DNA from: an uncultured Bdellovibrionales bacterium
Lineage (GTDB): Bacteria; Bdellovibrionota; FAC87; UBA2466
Direction of reading: 5' to 3'
NCBI GenBank assembly: GCA_937903155.1
Contig: CALCZU010000111.1
Span: 1 to 8,967 of the forward strand
DNA: 8,967 bases
The translations under genes and the position numbers were made by a program. Of this stretch, positions 1-5,874 are shown one piece after another. The stretch's first letter is position 1. Every line of letters begins with the position of its first letter. The notes under the pieces are model-generated. The model was not told where the DNA came from. It saw nothing but the letters and a program-made list of their open reading frames with translations, and made no database searches.

Positions 1-130
1 TCGCCTCCTCGCAATGACGAGAGATGACGGCGCATCCAAAGTTCTTCTCGAGTGCTGCGAGATTGCTTCCGTCTCAGCTAAAGCTGCGCCGGACAAGTCG
101 TCGCTTCGCTTCTCGCAATGACGGGGGGGG
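1..130. repeat. Two units of a dispersed palindromic-type repeat, one interrupted
   Basis: Two copies of a CTCGCAATGACG core occur in the same orientation, at 8-20 (running off the left edge) and at 112-124. The second copy belongs to a longer unit starting GCGAGATTGCTTC at 57-69 and ending TCGTCGCTTCGCTTCTCGCAATGACG plus an eight-G run (123-130). ATTGC at 62-66 and GCAAT at 115-119 can pair. From memory, intact units of this type run GATTGCTTC directly into GTCGCTTCGC. Here about 28 bases come between, and they contain their own small hairpin (CAGCT 75-79, AGCTG 82-86, outer TCCG 68-71 with CGGA 90-93). The repeat lies just beyond the stop of the 158-1171 gene. I see no reading frame of interest. 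The core repeat is seen directly; the comparison with intact units is from memory. Confidence -1.
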
Positions 131-157
131 AAGCGAGAGGGCCGGTAGGAAATTATT

Positions 158-1171
158 CTACTTTTTAGTATCGACCGTAACTTTAATATTCTCCATCGAT
201 TCGATGAAGATTTGAGGATTGCCGGCACCTTGGGGGTTGCTGGCTTTTCCGGTGACTTCGAGGTGGATTTTGGAATTAATCTGACGTGAGCGGTACGACA
301 GAACCGAGCCCTCGGCTTGTTTCCAGACTTCTGCGAATTTTGCCTGCAGAGATTTCGCGACGTTATCATCGCCTCCTAAAACAAAATAAAATTGGCGGAC
401 GCCATCTTCGTCGGTCACTTCAATTGCGTAAGCTTCGCGGGCCAATGCGCTTTTTGGATATTTTGCGAGTGTTCCTTTTAAAACCGTCGCTTGTCCTTTG
501 AGTTCGCTCATGTATTGCAAAACTTCGATAGATTTTTTTTGTTTCTCATCCACCAGCAAATGGATAGGTCGTCCCGGCGATTCTTGAACCAAGTGTTTCA
601 CTCGGACTTTGTCATTGACCCATAAAGTCTTACTGACTTCAGTGTTTTCAACTGAGATTGGGAAAATCTGATCTTTATAGTCGAGAAGTAGGATTTTTCC
701 TTCTCCGACGACCCCGTGAACTTTTCCAACAAGTGACTTGGCGTCTTTAATTTCTTTAATCGAGGAAGTCTTGATTTCGGCTTGAGGAAGTTTTTCCCAG
801 TCCCATTTGCTAATCCCTTCCATCTTTGTCACTTCGATGTGGGGCTGAGGGGTGTCTATCGCCTTAAATTTTCCGAACAAGCGAACTTTATCATTTCGTT
901 TTAATTTTTTGAGTTCTTCGCGGAGTTCAGCCGTTGTTCCAATGACAGGAAATTGAATTGCGTGCATGGGATCTTTTGGATCCCGATAACCAATCACGTA
1001 CTGCGACCGTTCTTTTACAATTCCGTGAACTAAACAGGGGAGTCCATCACCGCCGAGAATTTTTTCGAGAGCGTCTAAGTCAAAACCATTGAGCTCTTTT
1101 GCTTGCGAAAGAGGTGAAAGAAACGAGATAAGAATTAGAAAACGAACCAAGAAATTAAATTGGGATTTCAT
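158..1171 (-). CDS. Exported protein with three OB-like repeats, function unknown
   Basis: This encodes a 337-aa protein when started at the ATG at 1171; the frame is open 12 codons further to 1207. I chose the inner start because it puts a Sec signal peptide at the very N-terminus: MKSQ, a hydrophobic stretch at about 7-20, and a likely cut after SQA (residue 24). Residues 45-118, 144-208 and 225-308 look like three copies of one beta-rich module. Each opens with a V-x-G-x-V-like strand, has a middle strand with aromatic or aliphatic residues, then a basic stretch (NDKVR occurs exactly at 93-97 and 186-190) and a closing strand (PHIEV 110-114, PIHLLV 202-207, KIHLEV 301-306). This resembles periplasmic OB-fold repeats, but I do not recognise a named family. 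There is only one cysteine (Cys46). No strong Shine-Dalgarno precedes the start. The gene is divergent from rfbG. Certain as a gene, uncertain in function. Confidence -1.
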   Translation of the reverse strand: MKSQFNFLVRFLILISFLSPLSQAKELNGFDLDALEKILGGDGLPCLVHGIVKERSQYVIGYRDPKDPMHAIQFPVIGTTAELREELKKLKRNDKVRLFGKFKAIDTPQPHIEVTKMEGISKWDWEKLPQAEIKTSSIKEIKDAKSLVGKVHGVVGEGKILLLDYKDQIFPISVENTEVSKTLWVNDKVRVKHLVQESPGRPIHLLVDEKQKKSIEVLQYMSELKGQATVLKGTLAKYPKSALAREAYAIEVTDEDGVRQFYFVLGGDDNVAKSLQAKFAEVWKQAEGSVLSYRSRQINSKIHLEVTGKASNPQGAGNPQIFIESMENIKVTVDTKK

Positions 1172-1178
1172 AATCCCA

Positions 1179-1207
1179 CGGCTAACATGGGCCATGCTAC
1201 GTGTCAA
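1179..1207 (-). promoter_or_regulatory. Possible sigma70-type promoter of the OB-repeat gene
   Basis: Read on the minus strand, a perfect TTGACA (1207-1202) is followed after 17 bases by TAGCCG (1184-1179), preceded by TGT as in extended -10 elements. The -10 itself is poor, with only the TA matching. If used, transcription would start at about 1172-1171, so the mRNA would begin at or next to the ATG. This agrees with the absence of a clear Shine-Dalgarno. Tentative. Confidence -1.
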
Positions 1208-1221
1208 AAATTCGGCAGGGG

Positions 1222-1250
1222 TTGCCAGTCAACGAGAACGGTTCTAGACT
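1222..1250 (+). promoter_or_regulatory. Likely sigma70-type promoter of rfbG
   Basis: TTGCCA (1222-1227, five of six matches to TTGACA) is followed after exactly 17 bases by TAGACT (1245-1250, four of six matches to TATAAT). Transcription would be expected to start at about 1257-1258, only about five bases before the rfbG ATG at 1263. The leader would then be too short for a ribosome binding site, and none is seen. Confidence -1.
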
Positions 1251-1262
1251 CACCCTCAGTTT

Positions 1263-2363
1263 ATGGAAGCATTTTCAGGAATTTATCGAGGTAAAAAAGT
1301 TCTCGTCACGGGACACACCGGATTTAAAGGCGCTTGGCTATGTGAATGGCTTTTAAAACTCGGCGCGAAAGTGGCGGGATACTCGCTCGACCAAGTTTCA
1401 ACACCGTCACTTTTTGAGGTGAATCAACTCGCCACGCGTTTAAAACATTTCGAAGGCGATATTCGAGATTTAAAAAGTTTAAAATCTGCGATGGATAGCT
1501 TTCAACCTGAAATTGTTTTTCACCTTGCGGCTCAAAGTCTAGTTCGGAAATCTTACGATGAACCTTTGTCGACGTTTGAGACCAATATTCTGGGAACGGT
1601 GAACCTTCTCGAAATTCTTCGAAGCACTCCGACGATTAAAGCGGGCGTTTTTGTAACGACCGATAAATGTTACGAAAACCTTGGGGGAGAAACCGCATTT
1701 CGCGAGACCGACGCATTAGGCGGAAAAGATCCTTACAGTGCTTCAAAAGCCGCCATGGAAATGGTCGTCCATTCTTATCACCAGTCCTTTTTTAAAAATT
1801 CGTCTACGCACATTGCGTCTGTGAGAGCGGGAAATGTGGTTGGCGGTGGAGATTGGGCAGTCGATCGAGTCATTCCCGATTGCATGCGGGCATGGGCAGA
1901 GCAAAAGCCTGTTTCATTGCGAAATCCAGATTACGTCAGACCCTGGCAAAATGTTTTAGAACCTTTGTCCGGTTATTTAGCAATTGGTGCGGAACTTCTT
2001 ACGGGAAATTTAAATATCGTTGGGGAGGCGTTTAATCTCGGCCCCGAAATTGAACACTGCAAAACCGTTCGAGAAGTCGTTACCGAACTCAATCGGCACT
2101 TTAAAAAAGCCGTTCCATTTGAAGTCGCAGAGTCAGATCCTCAAAAAACTGAGGCCCCACTTTTGCGACTGAATTGCGATAAAGCGTACGAAAAATTGAA
2201 ATGGCTTCCGGTTTTGAGTTTCGCCGAAACGTTCTCAATGACGGCCGAATGGTATCAAGCTTTTTATCAAGGTCATTCGGAAAGTATTCCCGTGACTCAA
2301 ATGCAAATTTCTGAATTTGAAGCAATCGCCCAAGAGAAAAATCTCGCTTGGGCGGCTCACTAA
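1263..2363 (+). CDS. rfbG: CDP-glucose 4,6-dehydratase
   Basis: This converts CDP-D-glucose to CDP-4-keto-6-deoxy-D-glucose in the cytoplasm, the first committed step towards CDP-3,6-dideoxyhexoses or related deoxysugars of surface polysaccharide. It is a 366-aa extended short-chain dehydrogenase of normal length for RfbG. Visible motifs are the NAD-binding GHTGFKG (17-23), GDIRDL (65-70), HLAAQSLVRKSY (87-98), the catalytic-region TTDKCYEN (132-139), the YxxxK pair Tyr158/Lys162 (YSASK), RAGNVVGGGDW (188-198), and RPWQNVLEPLSGYL (226-239). The GHTGFKGAWL and TTDKCYEN signatures favour RfbG over dTDP-glucose dehydratase (RfbB) or GDP-mannose dehydratase. There is no Shine-Dalgarno upstream of the ATG, and the predicted promoter lies so close that the mRNA may be nearly leaderless. 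rfbF (cytidylyltransferase) and rfbH (dehydrase) are not in the window. Only four bases separate its stop from that of the convergent LEA-like gene. Confidence -1.
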   Translation: MEAFSGIYRGKKVLVTGHTGFKGAWLCEWLLKLGAKVAGYSLDQVSTPSLFEVNQLATRLKHFEGDIRDLKSLKSAMDSFQPEIVFHLAAQSLVRKSYDEPLSTFETNILGTVNLLEILRSTPTIKAGVFVTTDKCYENLGGETAFRETDALGGKDPYSASKAAMEMVVHSYHQSFFKNSSTHIASVRAGNVVGGGDWAVDRVIPDCMRAWAEQKPVSLRNPDYVRPWQNVLEPLSGYLAIGAELLTGNLNIVGEAFNLGPEIEHCKTVREVVTELNRHFKKAVPFEVAESDPQKTEAPLLRLNCDKAYEKLKWLPVLSFAETFSMTAEWYQAFYQGHSESIPVTQMQISEFEAIAQEKNLAWAAH

Positions 2364-2367
2364 ATTC

Positions 2368-2667
2368 TTATTCGCCTAATTTTCGTTTTGCTTTTTTGCC
2401 TTGAAATTTGGCTTCGTCTTTCACGTTTTTTCCGGCATCCGAAACCGCGTCTTTCGTATCATCCCAAGCATTGTCTTGGCCTGTGATTTTTCGGCCCGCT
2501 TTTTTCAAATCCCGTTTAACAGAACGACCGGATTTTTTAGCGTCGATAAGACCGCGCTCGGCTTTTTCTTTCGCCGTGTCGTTTCCGAAAGCGGAAAGAC
2601 TTGAAAGTTGTAGCGCTAACATTGCGCTTAAAAATCCGTAACTACCAAAGCGTTTAAGTGGATCCAT
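2368..2667 (-). CDS. Small exported lysine-rich LEA-like protein
   Basis: This encodes 99 aa from the ATG at 2667, chosen because AAGGAG (2682-2677) lies nine bases upstream; the frame itself is open to 2715. Residues 1-26 form a Sec signal peptide (MDPLKR, then a hydrophobic core at 10-20, cut after about Ala26 or Gly28). The mature part is almost entirely charged and helix-prone, with many Lys and Asp and no aromatic residues except one Trp and one Phe. Residues 67-99 split cleanly into three 11-residue blocks starting AWDDTKD, AGKNVKD and QGKKAKR, reminiscent of group 3 LEA proteins, and the start of the mature part (TAKEKAERG) fits the same style. A YtxH or CsbD-like small stress protein is the main alternative. 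A protective or envelope-associated role is inference only. It is the second gene of a unit with the 70-aa gene, whose stop lies 17 bases upstream of this start. Confidence -1.
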   Translation of the reverse strand: MDPLKRFGSYGFLSAMLALQLSSLSAFGNDTAKEKAERGLIDAKKSGRSVKRDLKKAGRKITGQDNAWDDTKDAVSDAGKNVKDEAKFQGKKAKRKLGE

Positions 2668-2676
2668 TGTACTATT

Positions 2677-2682
2677 CTCCTT
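2677..2682 (-). promoter_or_regulatory. Ribosome binding site fixing the start at 2667
   Basis: AAGGAG on the minus strand is followed by nine bases and an ATG. It sits directly after the stop codon of the upstream 70-aa gene. It rules out the two earlier in-frame ATGs as the main start of the LEA-like protein. Confidence -1.
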
Positions 2683-2684
2683 CA

Positions 2685-2897
2685 TTAAGCATTTATATTT
2701 TGTGCCACATCCCAATCCAAAGTATCGTCGACTTCACCTTCTTCACCCTCTTGAGGTAACCTTAGATGCTGAACCGCAATTTCTTGCTCGAGTTCTTTTA
2801 AAGTCACCGGGATCCGGCTCGAAACACACATCAGGTTTTCTAAACCGGTTTTTGATTTAAGCCTGTCGATTGATTCTCTGGAATTCTGAGTTGTCAT
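2685..2897 (-). CDS. Small acidic hydrophilic protein, unknown
   Basis: This encodes 70 aa with no signal peptide or membrane segment. Residues 8-20 are mixed-charge, 30-47 look helical (TLKELEQEIAVQHL), and 50-63 form an acidic tail (EGEEGEVDDTLDWD). There is one cysteine (Cys24). The ATG at 2897 has only a weak purine-rich upstream region (AAGAAAA). The main argument for a real gene is its placement: it ends 17 bases before the next start, with that gene's ribosome binding site immediately after its stop, as in an operon. It is divergent from the AsmA-like gene. I do not recognise the family. A non-coding leader of the LEA-like gene is possible but less likely. Confidence -1.
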   Translation of the reverse strand: MTTQNSRESIDRLKSKTGLENLMCVSSRIPVTLKELEQEIAVQHLRLPQEGEEGEVDDTLDWDVAQNINA

Positions 2898-2910
2898 ATA
2901 TTTTCTTGTT

Positions 2911-2939
2911 TTGCAGTTCCCGTGCCAGTTTTGTATAGC
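2911..2939 (+). promoter_or_regulatory. Candidate promoter of the AsmA-like gene
   Basis: TTGCAG (2911-2916), a 17-base spacer and TATAGC (2934-2939) form a plausible but weak sigma70-type promoter (three and four matches to consensus). It would give a leader of roughly 125 bases before the ATG at 3074. The -10 overlaps one arm of an inverted repeat (2934-2976), which would suit an operator. No better match was found between 2898 and 3073. Confidence -1.
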
Positions 2940-3073
2940 TTGTCTCTCGCGTGGCGTAATGCTTGCACATGCTATAGCTGAACTCGGAAGAAAGGGAATT
3001 ACCTAAGGAAAATAGACGCAATACGGAAATTATCCCCATTTTCCAGCCTAAAATTCCAGGTTTTCGAAGATCA

Positions 3074-4975
3074 ATGACAGCTTTTTTCAAATCTAAGGGC
3101 CTCAAAGTCGCTAAAGTCGTCCTCATTACTTTTCTCGTTTTAGAGACAGTGTATTTTGTGGGCACCTATGTATTCTTAAATTCGGGATCGCTCACAGGCC
3201 TTATCAACACAAAGCCCGAAGAAATCCAGATCCTGTACGATCGAGCCTATTCATTTTGGCCTGGAAAGGTTGAGGTCCGAGGCTTTCGACTCAGAATCCA
3301 AGACTCTGGGATGCAGCTCTCCATTCACATAAAAAAAGCAAGCACCGGCGTTCACTTAAGAAGTCTTTTGCAACGGACCTTCTATGCAACTTCCGTAGAT
3401 GGGGAAGGAATCGATTTTCTCTTTAGAAACCGCAGAGAGGCTCCGGAGTTGACAGAAAAATTGGTGAAATCCCTCCCTCCAATTGAGGGTCTGCCATCGC
3501 TCATCAAAAAGTTTGATCTTTCGGATGAGGGAGGACCGTCTAATCCCTGGAAGATACGCATCGAGAATATTCACCTCACGGCCTTAAAACAAATTTGGTT
3601 CGAAGAGTTTCAGTTCCTCGGAAATGCCAATATCGACGGCGGGTTTTATCTTCACCCCCAAAAAGCAGTTGAAATTTTCCCAACAAAAGTTGAATTTACC
3701 AATGGAAACTTAACCATCGCTTCGGCTCCGTTTCTCAATGACATCCGTTCTACGCTCAGCGCTCAAATTGATTCGTTTTCTCCGAACGAAACCCCGGGAC
3801 TTGCGATATTTAAAAACATCACCGCGCAATTCTCCTTAAAATCCGATTTTAGGCGGCTAGATTTTTTAAACTACTATTTAAGTTCACACCCTTCTCTTCA
3901 TTTTCATGAGGGAAAGGGAGCTGGAGATATTTTTATCTCTATGGAAAAAGGAATCCTTCAAAAGACGAGCCGTTTAAAAATCTCTCTCGACGATTTGAAA
4001 GCGCGAGTCTGGCGCCACTACGCTTCTGGAAAAGGATCCGTCGAATGGAAAATGGAGAATGACACCCACAATGCCTTACTTCTGCGACTGAATGAGTTTT
4101 TACTCAAACCGGATTCACAAAAAGTGATCGGCAGTATTGAAGGCCCTCAACTTGTCTTGAATATTTCTTCCTCACACAACGATTTAACGAAAAATTTTTC
4201 GATCGACGATGTTGGACTCAATATCAAGAATGCTCGTTTAACCGATTTAAGATATTGGAACAGTTTCTTCCCGCGTTCTCTTCCTTTGAAATTTAAAGGA
4301 GGGCATGCCAGTCTTTCGGTAGATATTTTTGCGAGCGGCAACCAGGAAGAAGAACGAGACAAAGGAAAAATCACTTTAGACACTGAAGACGTTGTTTTTG
4401 ACTTTGAAGACCGTAGTCTACGGTTCAGCAGCCAAAGTACGATTCTTTTTAACCAGAGTTCCATCGCTCGAGGAGATTTTAATCTTGAGAAAGCAGACTT
4501 TGTCGTCAGAAGACTCAGCGCTCAAAAGACAGAAACAGAGGAAGAAGTTGTTCGGAACTGGCAGGGTGAGTTTTCAGCCTCAAACGGAGCACTTCATTCA
4601 CTCGAAAAAAATCCCAATATTAAGGTGGATCTTGCAATCACCGGAACAAATGCGCTTCCTATCCTATTCTTATTCAATCTTCCCAATTTTAAAATTTTTC
4701 CGGGGTTTTCCGGAGTGCTTTCTTTTCCGAAGCTCGAGGCCCGAGCGCAACTCTCCATGGATGACAATGAGTTCGAACTGACAAATATTCTAGCGACCGG
4801 AAAAAGCAGGTCGCTCGAGGGTTGGATTAAAGTCGCCGACAAGAACAAAAATGGAAACCTTCTCTTCGCCTACGGCCCCTTTGCTATTGGCGCGGAATTA
4901 AATTCCAAAGACGTCAGACTCCACCTTGAAAATGCCATCTCTTGGTTCGATAAGAAACGTGCCTCGAAAGACTAG
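3074..4975 (+). CDS. AsmA-like membrane-anchored protein
   Basis: This encodes 633 aa. After a short basic N-terminus (MTAFFKSKGLKVAK) comes one uncleaved membrane segment at about 14-35, then a large periplasmic part rich in alternating beta strands. The region at about 50-120 (FWPGKVEVRGFRLRIQD, then HIKKASTGVHLRSLLQ and a YATSVDGEGIDFLFR strand) has the pattern of AsmA or DUF748 N-termini, where a sequence-poor beta groove follows the anchor. Strand-rich sequence of the same kind continues to the C-terminus, with no cysteine visible. AsmA-family proteins are known or proposed to help move phospholipid to, or maintain, the outer membrane. The family call rests on architecture and local pattern, not on a diagnostic motif. 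The ATG is the only usable start, since the frame upstream is open back to 2978 without ATG, GTG or TTG, but its Shine-Dalgarno is poor (GAAGA). Its stop overlaps that of the convergent gene by four bases (CTAG). Confidence -1.
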   Translation: MTAFFKSKGLKVAKVVLITFLVLETVYFVGTYVFLNSGSLTGLINTKPEEIQILYDRAYSFWPGKVEVRGFRLRIQDSGMQLSIHIKKASTGVHLRSLLQRTFYATSVDGEGIDFLFRNRREAPELTEKLVKSLPPIEGLPSLIKKFDLSDEGGPSNPWKIRIENIHLTALKQIWFEEFQFLGNANIDGGFYLHPQKAVEIFPTKVEFTNGNLTIASAPFLNDIRSTLSAQIDSFSPNETPGLAIFKNITAQFSLKSDFRRLDFLNYYLSSHPSLHFHEGKGAGDIFISMEKGILQKTSRLKISLDDLKARVWRHYASGKGSVEWKMENDTHNALLLRLNEFLLKPDSQKVIGSIEGPQLVLNISSSHNDLTKNFSIDDVGLNIKNARLTDLRYWNSFFPRSLPLKFKGGHASLSVDIFASGNQEEERDKGKITLDTEDVVFDFEDRSLRFSSQSTILFNQSSIARGDFNLEKADFVVRRLSAQKTETEEEVVRNWQGEFSASNGALHSLEKNPNIKVDLAITGTNALPILFLFNLPNFKIFPGFSGVLSFPKLEARAQLSMDDNEFELTNILATGKSRSLEGWIKVADKNKNGNLLFAYGPFAIGAELNSKDVRLHLENAISWFDKKRASKD

Positions 4976-5184
4976 ACGGAGATAGCGCTAGGAGGCATTC
5001 CATTCATCTCTTCTGGGTGTCCGCCCGTGACTGCGTTCACAGCCGTATGACTTTGATCCAAAACATTTTTTGGATAGGCCACTAAATTTTTATTTTTACG
5101 TGCTCGCAAATGTTCGTACAATGCGTAACCAATTGCCGCTGAGCCCGTAATCCCTAATAAAATGTAAATATTTTTTGTTTTCAT
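4972..5184 (-). CDS. Small single-pass membrane protein, unknown
   Basis: This encodes 70 aa from the ATG at 5184; an ATG six codons earlier at 5202 would give 76 aa. Residues 6-24 form a hydrophobic, small-residue-rich membrane segment (IYILLGITGSAAIGYALY), followed by a basic stretch (HLRARKNKN) and a polar tail ending PEEMNGMPPSAISV. The basic cluster after the helix would place the tail in the cytoplasm by the positive-inside rule. No convincing Shine-Dalgarno precedes either ATG. The inner start is preferred because a TATGAT (-10-like, 5210-5205) would start transcription downstream of the outer ATG. The family is not recognised. The gene is convergent with the AsmA-like gene, with overlapping stops, and divergent from the 57-aa gene. 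Confidence -1.
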   Translation of the reverse strand: MKTKNIYILLGITGSAAIGYALYEHLRARKNKNLVAYPKNVLDQSHTAVNAVTGGHPEEMNGMPPSAISV

Positions 5185-5204
5185 AGAGATTATCTGAAGC
5201 ATGA

Positions 5205-5210
5205 ATCATA
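5205..5210 (-). promoter_or_regulatory. Possible -10 element for the small membrane protein
   Basis: TATGAT on the minus strand matches TATAAT at five of six positions. It lies 20 bases before the ATG at 5184, so a very short leader is predicted. The expected -35 position holds CCTCGA, a poor match, so the promoter would need an activator or is wrong. Confidence -1.
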
Positions 5211-5291
5211 CCGAATCTGCCCTTACGTCGAGGTGTTTTTCATTGTGCACATAATTTGCATTCTTAAACATCAACCTAGAAAGGACTAGCG

Positions 5292-5465
5292 ATGAACGAA
5301 AAACCAAAAACGTATAGCAATACTTTCGAAGACTCCAAGTCGAGTCGAACAACGGCACCCGAAGTCAATCAATCCAATCAAAGAACTGGTTACACCTCCT
5401 CAGTCGAGGCACCAGAGGAACCAAAGAAGTCCGCAGAAGCGGACGAGAATAAAAACATGGGATAA
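5292..5465 (+). CDS. 57-aa hydrophilic, probably disordered protein
   Basis: The ATG at 5292 is preceded by a good ribosome binding site, AAAGGA (5280-5285), with a six-base spacing. The product starts MNEKPKTYSNTFED and is rich in Ser, Thr, Glu, Lys and Pro, with one Phe, two Tyr, no Trp and no Cys. It has no signal peptide, membrane segment or obvious fold, so it is likely disordered and cytoplasmic. A strong intrinsic terminator starts 15 bases after its stop, so it looks like a self-contained single-gene unit. Upstream, CATAAT (5250-5255) is a candidate -10 without a convincing -35. The family is not recognised. The ribosome binding site and terminator make it likely real despite its size. 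Confidence -1.
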   Translation: MNEKPKTYSNTFEDSKSSRTTAPEVNQSNQRTGYTSSVEAPEEPKKSAEADENKNMG

Positions 5466-5480
5466 TGTGACTCGTACATC

Positions 5481-5533
5481 AAGTCCGAGCTAGGGCCCTG
5501 AAAGCAGTTGGGGGCTCTGGTTCGGGCTTTTTT
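5481..5533 (+). terminator. Strong intrinsic terminator
   Basis: AAGTCCGAGCTAGGGCCC (5481-5498) pairs over all 18 positions with GGGCTCTGGTTCGGGCTT (5512-5529) if four G-U pairs are allowed. The loop is 5499-5511, and a run of six T follows (5528-5533). The G-U pairs and the T run both indicate function on the plus strand, ending the 57-aa gene. The hairpin also lies right beyond the stop of the convergent 66-aa gene, but on that strand no U tract follows. Confidence -1.
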
Positions 5534-5535
5534 AA

Positions 5536-5736
5536 TTACGTGTTAACTTTTGTTCCTTGAGCGGGAGCATTCGCTTCGGAGCCGACATTCGCTCCGCCGC
5601 CCCAGTTGCCTGAGGTGCCCCCCTCTCCTCCTCGATCCGTGGAGGTGAATTTAGGCCGGTTCCGACGATTTGCCTTTTGATTTGTGACATCTTTCATGTC
5701 GGGAATACTTTTGAGTCCTGTTTTTTTCTCTGCCAT
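5536..5736 (-). CDS. 66-aa glycine-rich hydrophilic protein
   Basis: The ATG at 5736 is chosen over the one at 5796 because GGAGGA (5746-5741) lies four bases before it and the extra 20 residues look like chance translation. The product has a basic first half (KANRRNRPKF, 21-30) and a Gly-rich tail (GGEGGTSGNWGGG, 36-48; 11 Gly in total), with Asn, Ser and Ala to the end. It has no signal peptide, membrane helix or cysteine, and is probably disordered. The composition fits the loose class of hydrophilins, but I recognise no family and claim no function. It is convergent with the 57-aa gene across the shared hairpin and divergent from the large Gly-X-Y protein gene. Confidence -1.
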   Translation of the reverse strand: MAEKKTGLKSIPDMKDVTNQKANRRNRPKFTSTDRGGEGGTSGNWGGGANVGSEANAPAQGTKVNT

Positions 5737-5740
5737 AAAA

Positions 5741-5746
5741 TCCTCC
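5741..5746 (-). promoter_or_regulatory. Ribosome binding site fixing the start at 5736
   Basis: GGAGGA on the minus strand lies four bases before the ATG at 5736. It is among the strongest Shine-Dalgarno sequences in the window, and it sets the 66-aa start against the longer open frame. Confidence -1.
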
Positions 5747-5810
5747 GTGAAACCAAAGAGTGCAGAACACATGCCATTCCACGCTTCATAGGACACCTGG
5801 ATGAATTCGA

Positions 5811-5839
5811 TTGACCCCGCTAGATTTCCTAATTAAACA
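5811..5839 (+). promoter_or_regulatory. Candidate promoter of the Gly-X-Y protein gene
   Basis: TTGACC (5811-5816, five of six matches) is followed after 17 bases by TAAACA (5834-5839, a weak -10). The leader would be about 28 bases and would include the ribosome binding site AAGGGG (5863-5868). A TAAACA also occurs at 5265-5270 upstream of the 57-aa gene, but the sample is too small to call a shared motif. Confidence -1.
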
Positions 5840-5874
5840 GCACCCAATGATTTTGAAAGGGTAAGGGGAATCAT

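Noticed and set aside
123..130. Run of eight G as a phase-variation tract
   Set aside because: It lies outside any gene, 28 bases beyond a stop codon, and G runs are a usual end of this type of repeat as I remember it. There is nothing for it to switch.
24..215. 63-aa plus-strand open frame in the left repeat
   Set aside because: It runs through the repeat units and the antisense end of the OB-repeat gene. The Arg- and Ser-rich content is what such repeats give in any frame.
2857..3165. 102-aa minus-strand open frame across the divergent gap
   Set aside because: A third of it is antisense to the start of the AsmA-like gene and its end overlaps the 70-aa gene. There is no good ribosome binding site, and it covers the promoter region. 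Its composition looks like chance translation.
4392..4781. 129-aa plus-strand open frame inside the AsmA-like gene
   Set aside because: It is a shifted-frame shadow of a continuous, strand-rich coding frame. I see no frameshift in the host gene that would call for it.
5481..5533. Structured RNA or riboswitch
   Set aside because: The long hairpin with a T run directly after a short gene is fully explained as an intrinsic terminator. No further conserved-looking structure surrounds it.
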